A DNA stretch of 64,000 bases, taken from contig JANYJZ010000005.1 of the NCBI GenBank assembly GCA_025358305.1, forward strand, positions 1-64,000, in the 5' to 3' direction. Of this stretch, positions 19,676 through 27,432 are shown in pieces; the stretch's first letter is position 1, and every line of letters starts with the position of its first letter. Source of the DNA: Ignavibacteriota bacterium (lineage in GTDB: Bacteria; Bacteroidota; Ignavibacteria; UBA10030; SZUA-254). The notes below the pieces were generated by a model. That model saw nothing but the letters and a program-made list of their open reading frames with translations. It was not told where the DNA came from and ran no database searches. Made by a program: the position numbers and the translations under genes.

Positions 19676-20772
19676 AGGGCCCGGCCCGAACCCTTGTCGA
19701 AGAAGTGGAACTTGGATGTGTCGAAGAAGAGCTCGCAGCTCTTTCCGGCCTCCGGATGGATGTCCGACGGGATGCGGCAGACGTACTGGCCCGCGACGTC
19801 TCCGATCGTGAAGTAAATGAAGATTTCGTTGCCGACAGGCTCGGTGACCTCGACGTTCACGGTGAGCGGACGGCCTGCGCTGCTCTGGCTCCGGGCGCCG
19901 ATGTGTTCGGGACGGATCCCGAGCGTGACCTCGCCGGCGGTCTGTCCGGCAAGCCTCTTTCCCATCTCCGCTGTGAGCGGGAACCGGAAGCGTTTTCCCG
20001 CCTCCTCGAACTGCAGACCCTCCTGGGCGATAAGCCTTCCCTCGAAGAAGTTCATCGTCGGACTTCCGATGAATCCGGCGACGAATCGGTTCGCCGGAGT
20101 GTTGTAGATCGTGAGGGGGGACTCCATCTGCTGCACGACGCCTTTATCCATGACGACGATCCGGTCGCCCATCGACATCGCCTCGATCTGATCGTGCGTT
20201 ACGTAGATCATCGTCGTCCTGAGCTGCTTATGGAGGCGTGAGATCTCCGTGCGCATCTGGACGCGCAGGTTCGCGTCGAGGTTGCTCAGCGGCTCGTCGA
20301 AGAGGAACACTTTCGGCCGACGGACGATCGCGCGGCCGAGCGCGACGCGCTGTCGCTGGCCGCCGGAGAGCGCCTTGGGCTTGCGGTCGAGGAGGTCCTT
20401 GATGCCGAGGATCTCGGCGGCTTGGGTCACTCGGGTCTCGATGTCCGCCTTGGCATACTTTCGCATCTTGAGGCCGAACGCGAGATTGTCGAACACCGTC
20501 ATGTGGGGATAGAGCGCGTAGTTCTGGAAGACCATGGCGATGTCGCGGTCCTTCGGAGCGACGTCATTGACGACGGCGTCGTCGATGCGGATCGTCCCTT
20601 CGGAGATCTCCTCGAGCCCGGCGATCATCCGGAGCGTCGTCGACTTGCCGCAGCCGGAGGGGCCGACCAAGACGACGAACTCCTTGTCGTTAATCAGGAC
20701 GTCGACGTTGTGGACGACCGTTGCGCCGCTCTCATACTTCTTCGAAACGTTCTCTAGCCGTACGCTTCCCAT
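19672..20772 (-). CDS. malK: MalK/UgpC-type sugar ABC transporter ATPase
   Basis: 366 residues. The ATPase domain has Walker A GPSGCGKSTTLRMIAGL, the Q-loop region NYALYPHMTVFDN, signature LSGGQRQRVALGRAI, Walker B VFLFDEPLSNLDA and switch His in YVTHDQIEAMS. The C-terminal ~120 residues (VTLGIRPEHIGAR onward) form the TOBE/OB regulatory domain typical of MalK, UgpC and MsmX. It powers carbohydrate import with two permeases. The malEFG-like genes sit 20 kb away (41158-44163) and lack their own ATPase, so this is the likely partner. The start at 20772 is preferred to the ATG at 20811 because a promoter overlaps that position. Confidence 0.92.
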   Translation of the reverse strand: MGSVRLENVSKKYESGATVVHNVDVLINDKEFVVLVGPSGCGKSTTLRMIAGLEEISEGTIRIDDAVVNDVAPKDRDIAMVFQNYALYPHMTVFDNLAFGLKMRKYAKADIETRVTQAAEILGIKDLLDRKPKALSGGQRQRVALGRAIVRRPKVFLFDEPLSNLDANLRVQMRTEISRLHKQLRTTMIYVTHDQIEAMSMGDRIVVMDKGVVQQMESPLTIYNTPANRFVAGFIGSPTMNFFEGRLIAQEGLQFEEAGKRFRFPLTAEMGKRLAGQTAGEVTLGIRPEHIGARSQSSAGRPLTVNVEVTEPVGNEIFIYFTIGDVAGQYVCRIPSDIHPEAGKSCELFFDTSKFHFFDKGSGRAL

Positions 20773-20810
20773 AGATGGACCCTTTCCGCTTGCGGATGAC
20801 CGTGTGGCCA

Positions 20811-20839
20811 AATATAGCGACTCGGCCGCCTAATCACAA
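20811..20839 (-). promoter_or_regulatory. Promoter candidate for malK
   Basis: On the minus strand TTGTGA and TATATT are separated by 17 bases, with the extended form TATATTTGG. The start point would fall about 30 bases before the ATG at 20772. Confidence 0.65.
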
Positions 20840-20939
20840 GTGACTTCTGCGCGCGCGAGAGAGGCTCTGCTCCTTCCACCGCGAGAAAGAGGCGGCGGAG
20901 TGACACGGAGAGCGCTTTGGAGGGTGCTTCGCCGGACCC

Positions 20940-20968
20940 TTGACCTTGACTTTCGGCGGGAATATCGG
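20940..20968 (+). promoter_or_regulatory. Promoter candidate for the neopullulanase-like gene
   Basis: TTGACC and TATCGG with a 17-base spacer, divergent from the malK promoter about 100 bases away. The start point would lie about 25 bases before the GTG at 20999. Confidence 0.55.
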
Positions 20969-20998
20969 TACCTTTGACCCGGACATCACAGAATCCCG

Positions 20999-22858
20999 GT
21001 GCAACGGCTCCTTCTTCTTGTTGCTTTTTGCCTGCTCCTCACCCCGGCGGTCTTTTCGCAAGACTCCTCCTCTACGTATTCCCATGTCCCGGAATGGGCG
21101 AAGCGCGCCGTCTGGTACCAGATCTTTCCCGAGCGGTTCTCCAACGGCGACGCGACGAACGACCCCACGGTCAACGACATTCTCGGGAGCTGGCCGCACG
21201 AACAGCCGAAGCGCTGGCGAGTTTCCCCCTGGACGAGCGACTGGTACAAGCTGCAATCCTGGGAAGCGGCCGACACGGCTGGCGGCCGGGGCTTCTTCTA
21301 TCAGGTCCAGCGCAGACGCTATGGCGGCGACGTCCAAGGTATCATCAATAAACTCGATTACCTCTCCCGCCTCGGCATCACCGCCATCTATCTCAACCCC
21401 ATCTTTGAATCCCCGTCCCTCCACAAGTACGATGCGACGATGTACCATCACATCGACAACAACTTCGGCCCGGACCCCGAAGGGGACCGGACGACGTGGA
21501 GCAGGGAGAACCCGGCGGACCCCGCGACCTGGCGCTGGACATCCGCCGACAAGCTCTTCCTGAAGCTCATCAAGGAGGCGCACAAGCGGCACATTCACGT
21601 CGTCATCGACGGCGTGTTCAACCACGTCGGGAACACCTTCTGGGCGTTTGAGGATGTTCGGAAGAACCAGGAGCGTTCGGCGTACAAGGGCTGGTTCACC
21701 ATCAAGAAGTTCGACGATCCCGCCACCCCTGCCGACGAGTTCGACTACGAGGGCTGGTACGGCGTGAAGGAGCTTCCCGAACTCCGAGAGGACTCCCTTG
21801 GGCTCGTGCCAGCGGTCCGAGCGCATATCGCCGCAGTCGTCCGGCGCTGGATGGACCCCGACGGGGACGGCAATCCGTCCGACGGGATCGACGGCTGGCG
21901 GCTTGACGTTGCCAACATGGTGGCAATGCCGTTCTGGCGGGACTTCCGCAAGCTCGTCCGGTCGATCAATCCCGAGGCGTACATCACCGGGGAGATCTGG
22001 TGGGAGGACTGGCAAAACGACAAGATGTTCAACGCTTCGCCCTGGCTCCAAGGGGACGCTTTCGACGCGGTCATGAACTACCGCTGGGCGCGCGAGGCGT
22101 GCCACTTCTTCATTGACCACAAGAACGCGATCACCGCGTCGGAGTTCGAACGGCGGCTTGAGGCGCTCCGGGGGGACTACCGAAGCGACGTCAACGAGGT
22201 CCTCATGAACCTCCTCGACAGCCACGACACCGACCGCCTGACCTCGCGGATCGTCAATCCCGACATGCACTACGATCATGCAGTGGGCCTCCACGATAAC
22301 CCCGCCTACGACGTCCGGAAGCCGACCCGAGACGAGACGCGCGTCCAAAAGCTCATGGCGCTCTTTCAAATGACGTACGTCGGCGCCCCGATGGTCTACT
22401 ACGGCGACGAGGTCGGGATGTGGGGCGGCGACGACCCGGATGAGCGCAAACCGATGCTCTGGGGAAATTTCATGTACGACAACGAGACGACGCACCCGTT
22501 CGGCGCCGCCCGGGCCGCGGATCCCGTCTCGGCGGACCTGAGGCTCTACGCCTATTACAAGTCACTCATCGCCGTCCGTAGTGCGCACCCGGCGTTCTCC
22601 GTCGGCTCGTATACGAATGTCCTCGCCGACGACGCACGGAAGCTTTTCGGCTACGTTCGGTCGAACGGCAGCGAACACTTCCTCGTCGTGCTCAACGCCG
22701 GAGCCCAGCAGCAGGAGGTGACCGTGCCGATGGGCCGGCTCGGCGCGACTCGGGTGGTGCGAGAGCTCCTGGAGAGGAACGGATTCAACGTGCAGAACGA
22801 CTCATTGCGGTTCCTCCTGGGACCGGTGTCCGGCAGTATCTTCGAGCTCGGGAAATGA
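20999..22858 (+). CDS. Exported GH13 alpha-glucosidase (neopullulanase/cyclomaltodextrinase-like)
   Basis: 619 residues with a signal peptide (MQRLLLLVAFCLLLTPAVFSQ). All four GH13 conserved regions are intact: DGVFNHVG (near 203), GWRLDVANM with the nucleophile Asp (near 301), GEIWWE with the acid/base Glu (near 332) and LLDSHD with the third Asp (near 409). ERFSNGDATND near the N-terminus and the YGGDVQGIINKLDYL block resemble neopullulanase/cyclomaltodextrinase enzymes, here exported, probably to the periplasm. No T9SS tail is present. The start is GTG without a clear ribosome binding site. It overlaps the next gene by 4 bases, so both are in one operon. Confidence 0.92.
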   Translation: MQRLLLLVAFCLLLTPAVFSQDSSSTYSHVPEWAKRAVWYQIFPERFSNGDATNDPTVNDILGSWPHEQPKRWRVSPWTSDWYKLQSWEAADTAGGRGFFYQVQRRRYGGDVQGIINKLDYLSRLGITAIYLNPIFESPSLHKYDATMYHHIDNNFGPDPEGDRTTWSRENPADPATWRWTSADKLFLKLIKEAHKRHIHVVIDGVFNHVGNTFWAFEDVRKNQERSAYKGWFTIKKFDDPATPADEFDYEGWYGVKELPELREDSLGLVPAVRAHIAAVVRRWMDPDGDGNPSDGIDGWRLDVANMVAMPFWRDFRKLVRSINPEAYITGEIWWEDWQNDKMFNASPWLQGDAFDAVMNYRWAREACHFFIDHKNAITASEFERRLEALRGDYRSDVNEVLMNLLDSHDTDRLTSRIVNPDMHYDHAVGLHDNPAYDVRKPTRDETRVQKLMALFQMTYVGAPMVYYGDEVGMWGGDDPDERKPMLWGNFMYDNETTHPFGAARAADPVSADLRLYAYYKSLIAVRSAHPAFSVGSYTNVLADDARKLFGYVRSNGSEHFLVVLNAGAQQQEVTVPMGRLGATRVVRELLERNGFNVQNDSLRFLLGPVSGSIFELGK

Positions 22859-24123
22859 TGCGACGCTACTGGATCCTCGCTCTGAGCACACTGGTGCTCT
22901 GGGGCTGCAAGAAAGAGAAGGCGCCGGAGGAGGTCGCCATAGTGGAGGGGACCGCCATCACGGCGAAGGAGTTCGCCGAGAGGTACAGCGCATACCGCAC
23001 AGCGACGCCGCAGCGCGACAACATCCTCCTCCGGAAGAAGATCCTGGAGAACATGATCAACGAGATCATCCTCATGAAGGACATCCGTCGGCAGGGGTTC
23101 GACAAGGATTCCGTGGCGGCCTTCGCGCTGGAGAAGATGCGGACCCAGGTGCTCCTCATCCTGGCCGCCCGGAGCGTCACTGTCGACACGATGAAGATCA
23201 CCGAAGCGGAACTCACCGACGAGTTCCGGGCCTACAACACGAAGATCGCGGCACGGTTCGTCTACGGGAAATCCCTCACGGAGGCGCGGGAGTTGAAGCG
23301 GAAGATCGACGCGGGCGTCACATTCGAGACGCTCGCCAAGGACCATTTTGAGGACCCCGGGCTCGCCACCAATGGAGGCTATCTCGGGTATTTCGGTTAC
23401 GGCGAGCTCGACCCCGCGCTCGAGAAGGCGGCCAATGCGCTCCCGATCGGCGGCGTGTCCGATCCGGTGAAGCTTTCGATGGGATACGCCGTCGTCAAGG
23501 TGGAGAACAAGGTGATGCAGCCGCTCGCCTCCGAATCGGATTTTGAACAGGTCCGGGAGAAGCTCGCGCGGTCGATCCAGGAACGCAAAGTCATGGCCCT
23601 CATGACCGATGCTGCGCATCAGGCGTCGCTCAGGCTCTCAGCACAGTTCCGCCAAGACGCCATCGCCGCGCTTCTCGCGTCATGGCCCGCGCTCGAAGCG
23701 ACGGGCGTGGTCGAGGCGCCGGCCGATCCGTCGCTCCCGGCCGGCGCGCCCCTAGTCGACTTTGCCGGCGGCGGATGGACTGTGGGGGAGTTCCTCCGGA
23801 AGCTCCGATTCACGACGCCGGGCCAGCGCCGAGAGGTGCGCACGGCGGACGATCTTCGTGAACTCATCCGCGGTCTCGCATCGAGAGACCGGCTCATCGA
23901 TGATGCCCGGAAGAAGGGCCTCGACACCACGGCGGAATTTTCAGCGACCGTGGCGTCGAAGACGAAAGAATATCTTCTGCGCCGCTGGGGTTCGAGCGTC
24001 CAGGACACCGTCGGCAAGAACGGCCTCCCGGAAGGGGAACTTCTTGAGTATTTCAACCGCAATCGCGGATTATACTTCGTTCCGCCGGAGCGTAACGTCG
24101 CGGAGGTTCTCGTACGCACGTAG
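22855..24123 (+). CDS. Lipoprotein peptidyl-prolyl isomerase (SurA/PrsA-like), part before an in-frame amber stop
   Basis: 422 residues. The lipoprotein signal MMRRYWILALSTLVLWGC has the lipobox Cys at residue 18. A SurA/PrsA-like helical domain and a parvulin-type domain follow (FETLAKDHFEDPGLATNGGYLGYFGYGELDPALEKAANAL). A second parvulin domain begins at NVAEVLVRT and is interrupted by TAG at 24121-24123. The same frame continues to a TAA at 24519 with clear parvulin sequence, so the intact gene would encode 554 residues. A single change (for example GAG to TAG) would explain it; a sequencing error or true inactivation are alternatives. The gene probably assists outer-membrane protein folding and lies directly before the TonB receptor gene. 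Confidence 0.85.
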   Translation: MMRRYWILALSTLVLWGCKKEKAPEEVAIVEGTAITAKEFAERYSAYRTATPQRDNILLRKKILENMINEIILMKDIRRQGFDKDSVAAFALEKMRTQVLLILAARSVTVDTMKITEAELTDEFRAYNTKIAARFVYGKSLTEARELKRKIDAGVTFETLAKDHFEDPGLATNGGYLGYFGYGELDPALEKAANALPIGGVSDPVKLSMGYAVVKVENKVMQPLASESDFEQVREKLARSIQERKVMALMTDAAHQASLRLSAQFRQDAIAALLASWPALEATGVVEAPADPSLPAGAPLVDFAGGGWTVGEFLRKLRFTTPGQRREVRTADDLRELIRGLASRDRLIDDARKKGLDTTAEFSATVASKTKEYLLRRWGSSVQDTVGKNGLPEGELLEYFNRNRGLYFVPPERNVAEVLVRT

Positions 24124-24519
24124 GATGAAGCGAAAAGAATCGCCGGTGAAGTGGCAAAAGGAAAAGATTTTTCCGACATTGCCCGCAGAAAATCGATCCG
24201 TCTCTGGGCCGCTCGCAAGGGCGGAGAGCTCGGGTTCGGGACGAAGTCGACCTTCGGCATCCTCGGCGAGAAGTTCTTCGCCGCCCCGGTCGGTTCGATC
24301 GTCGGTCCGGAAAAGGTCGATCCGTATGTCGGCGTCTTCAAGATCCTCGCCGAACGTGAGGGCCACGCGAAATCGTTCGCGGAAGCCCGGGACGACGTCA
24401 CGCGTGACGTGTTGTTCCTGAAGAAGCAGGAAGTGTTCAAGACGAGCGTCGGTGCGCTGCGCGCATCTTCTTCAGCTCAAATGTTCGAAGACCGCCTCGG
24501 AGCGGTCGTGATCGACTAA
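24124..24519 (+). pseudogene. C-terminal parvulin domain of the interrupted isomerase
   Basis: The frame continues without shift after the amber codon: DEAKRIAGEVAKGKDFSDIARR, then GGELGFGTKSTFGILGEKFFAAPVGSIVGP, which is a typical parvulin rotamase core. A GTG at 24151 is the first possible restart, with no good ribosome binding site. It is better seen as the remainder of the upstream gene than as a separate one. Confidence 0.8.
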
Positions 24520-24545
24520 ACGTTCTCATCGTAAGGACGCTGCCT

Positions 24546-27368
24546 ATGAAACTCCGTTACTGTGTGTTCTCGGTCTTTACCCTCCTGTTGTTCTACGGAG
24601 CCTGCGTCGCCGGGACGACTGGCAAGATCGCCGGGACGATCAAAGATGTGACGAGCGGCGAGGCGCTCTACGGCGTCAACGTGCTCGTCGATGGGACCTC
24701 TCTCGGCGCCTCGACGAACCTTGACGGCTACTTCGTCATCCTGAATGTCCCGCCGGGGAAGTACACGCTCATCGCTTCGGCCATCGGCTACACCCGGAAG
24801 TCGGTCACGGGCGTCGCCGTGTCGATCGATCTGACGACGACGATCGACTACAAGCTGGAGTCGACCGTCCTCGATGTCGGTTCGGAGGTCGTCGTCACTG
24901 CGGACCGTCAGGTCGTCAAGAGGGACCTGACCTCATCCGAGGCGCGCGTCGATGCGTCGCAGATCGCTGCGCTGCCGGTTTCGGAGGTCGCCGAGGTTCT
25001 GTCGCTCCAGTCCGGCATCACGGTGGACAGGGGCGGCGGCATCCATATCCGCGGCGGCAGGACGAGCGAGGTCGCCTATTGGGTCGACGGCGTCTCCGTC
25101 TCGGATGTCTATGACGGCGGGCAGGCGGTCCAGGTGGACAATAACTCCGTCCAAGAGCTCCAGGTCATCAGCGGCACGTTCAACGCCGAGTACGGCCAGG
25201 CGATGTCCGGCATCGTCAACATCGTGACAAAAGACGGCGAACAGCAGTTCCACGGCAACCTTTCGACCTACACGGGCGACTACGTCACCTCCAACGGCTG
25301 GTCGTACGACGGGCGCACGACGCCCGTCGGAGCGCAGGCCCCCTCCGACCGCAAGGACGGAGAGATCTACTACAACCTGAACAACCTCAAGCCGTCGAAT
25401 ACGCACAACATCGAGGGAAGCTTGAGCGGCCCGCTCCTGGGCCTCACCGGCGCGACCTTCTACCTCTCGGGGCGGTACTTTCAGTCGGACGGCTACCTCT
25501 TCGGCGACCACATCTTCAACCCCGACGGAAGCCTGAATTTCACGCCGACGAGCGACAACCTCACCTTCGACAACGCCGGAAACGTCGTCGCAGTGAAACT
25601 GCCCGACATCCCGGTCCCGATGAACGGCCGCGAACGGTTCTCGGGCCAGGCGAAGCTCACCTACCAGTTCAACGGCAGCATGAAGCTCAGCTTGAGCGCC
25701 CTCGGGAGTAAGATCGATTACCGCGACTTCAACCAGGAATACGTCCTGAACCCCTTGGGCGACGTGAAGAAGTACGACCGGGGGTATAACGGTTCGGCGT
25801 TGTGGACGCACACGCTGGGTTCCTCGTCGTTCTATACGATCAACGCGTCGTTCTTCCGGAAGTCCTTCCGCGAATATCTCTTCGCGAACCCCACCGACCC
25901 GAACTACATCGTCGACCCGGCCTCGCAGGTCAGGTCGTCGGCGTACGCGTACCGGACCATGGGGATGAATCTCCACCAATTCAAGCGCAATACCGAGACC
26001 CGGGACGCGAAATTCGACTACACGAGCCAGGTGAGTCAGCTCCACCAGGTGAAGCTCGGCGTCGAGGGGAGGCTCCACCGTCTCTACTTGGAGGACTACA
26101 ACGTTGGCCCCGACCTCAACGGCAATTTTGTCCCGTCGATCCCACCGGCGACGAGCAACCTCTACGAGGAGTACACGGAAAAGCCTGTCGAGTTCTCCGC
26201 CTATATCCAGGACAAGCTGGAGTACGAGCGGATGATCGTGAACGTCGGCGTCCGGTACGATTACTTCAATTCGAACGGCACGGTCCTGTCGGACCCGTCC
26301 GACCCGAACGTCTATCTGCCCTGGAGGCCGGAGAACAAGGACCTGACGCTCGAACAACGCCTCGCGAAGTGGTACACGAACGCCACGCCGAAGGCGAGCA
26401 TCAGCCCGCGGTTCGGCATCTCGTACCCCATCACCGACCGCGGCATCCTCCACTTTTCGTACGGCCACTTCCTGCAGATCCCCTCGTTCATCAACCTGTA
26501 CCAGAAGCCGGGGTATAAGGTCTCGTCGCAGAGCGGCATCCAGGGCGTGTACGGGAACCCGGACCTCAAATCGCAGAAGACGATCATGTATGAGATCGGG
26601 CTCCAGCAGGAACTCGCCGAAGATCTGAGTTTCGACGCGACGCTCTTCTACCGGGACACGCGCGACTGGGTGACGACGAGCCCGGCGATCGAGGTCGGAG
26701 ACCACGCGTCTTCCACGTCGAGCTATACCAAGTACATCAACCGGGACTACGCGAACTCGCGCGGTGTGACGCTCTCCGTCACGAAGCGCCCGTCGGGCCT
26801 TTTGTCGTTCAACTTCGCGTACACCTTCCAGATCGCCGAGGGAGTGAACTCCACGCCGGACGCCGCCCAAGCCGCGCAGGTGAACAATACGGAGCCGGCC
26901 CGAGCCCTGACGCCGCTTGACTGGGACCAGACGCACACGGCAAATCTCACGGTCGGCGTGGGGAGGAACGACTGGGGCATCTTCGCTCTCGCGCGCTACG
27001 GCTCCGGACTGCCCTATACGCCCGTCGTCAACCAGGCGGAAGCGACCGGCCAGGATGCAAGCGTCGGCGTCAAGAACAACAGCCGCCGCCGTCCCGAGAC
27101 CTACACGGTCGATCTGCGGCTCTTCAAGAACATCGCGATCTCGAAGGTCAACGCGAGTCTTTTTCTCAAAGTGTTCAACCTCCTCGACCGCCGGAACGAG
27201 ACAGAGGTGTACGGCCAGACGGGACGCGCGACAGCCACACCTGCCGCCCTCGGATTGGGCGTCATCGACAACAACGCGCAGATCAACCCGGTGCAGACGT
27301 ATCTTGACCGCGCCGACTACTATTCCGAGCCGCGGGAAGTGCAAGTTGGCGTTGAACTCGACTTTTAA
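24546..27368 (+). CDS. TonB-dependent outer membrane receptor with carboxypeptidase-like regulatory domain
   Basis: 940 residues. A signal peptide (about 1-22) precedes a CarboxypepD_reg-like domain at about 25-105 (GTIKDVTSGEALYGVNVLVDG to GKYTLIASAIGYTRKSV). A plug domain follows at about 120-235 (LPVSEVAEVLSLQSGITVDRGGGIHIRGGR and YGQAMSGIVNIVTKDG), then a ~700-residue beta-barrel. The last residue is Phe (VQVGVELDF), as expected for BAM-inserted barrels. The architecture is that of SusC-like and related FCB receptors. Its position before a PorV-like gene and a carbohydrate-binding-like protein suggests glycan import, though the ligand is unproven. I see no SusD-like gene next to it. Confidence 0.93.
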   Translation: MKLRYCVFSVFTLLLFYGACVAGTTGKIAGTIKDVTSGEALYGVNVLVDGTSLGASTNLDGYFVILNVPPGKYTLIASAIGYTRKSVTGVAVSIDLTTTIDYKLESTVLDVGSEVVVTADRQVVKRDLTSSEARVDASQIAALPVSEVAEVLSLQSGITVDRGGGIHIRGGRTSEVAYWVDGVSVSDVYDGGQAVQVDNNSVQELQVISGTFNAEYGQAMSGIVNIVTKDGEQQFHGNLSTYTGDYVTSNGWSYDGRTTPVGAQAPSDRKDGEIYYNLNNLKPSNTHNIEGSLSGPLLGLTGATFYLSGRYFQSDGYLFGDHIFNPDGSLNFTPTSDNLTFDNAGNVVAVKLPDIPVPMNGRERFSGQAKLTYQFNGSMKLSLSALGSKIDYRDFNQEYVLNPLGDVKKYDRGYNGSALWTHTLGSSSFYTINASFFRKSFREYLFANPTDPNYIVDPASQVRSSAYAYRTMGMNLHQFKRNTETRDAKFDYTSQVSQLHQVKLGVEGRLHRLYLEDYNVGPDLNGNFVPSIPPATSNLYEEYTEKPVEFSAYIQDKLEYERMIVNVGVRYDYFNSNGTVLSDPSDPNVYLPWRPENKDLTLEQRLAKWYTNATPKASISPRFGISYPITDRGILHFSYGHFLQIPSFINLYQKPGYKVSSQSGIQGVYGNPDLKSQKTIMYEIGLQQELAEDLSFDATLFYRDTRDWVTTSPAIEVGDHASSTSSYTKYINRDYANSRGVTLSVTKRPSGLLSFNFAYTFQIAEGVNSTPDAAQAAQVNNTEPARALTPLDWDQTHTANLTVGVGRNDWGIFALARYGSGLPYTPVVNQAEATGQDASVGVKNNSRRRPETYTVDLRLFKNIAISKVNASLFLKVFNLLDRRNETEVYGQTGRATATPAALGLGVIDNNAQINPVQTYLDRADYYSEPREVQVGVELDF

Positions 27369-27432
27369 CGTGGCCGGAGCATAGCACCGGCATGCGCATG
27401 CGTATGATACCCTTGAATCAAGGAGAAATCTC

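Noticed and set aside
24151-24519. Independent small gene starting at GTG 24151
   Set aside because: It is the same frame as the upstream isomerase and encodes the rest of its second parvulin domain; there is no separate promoter or ribosome binding site.
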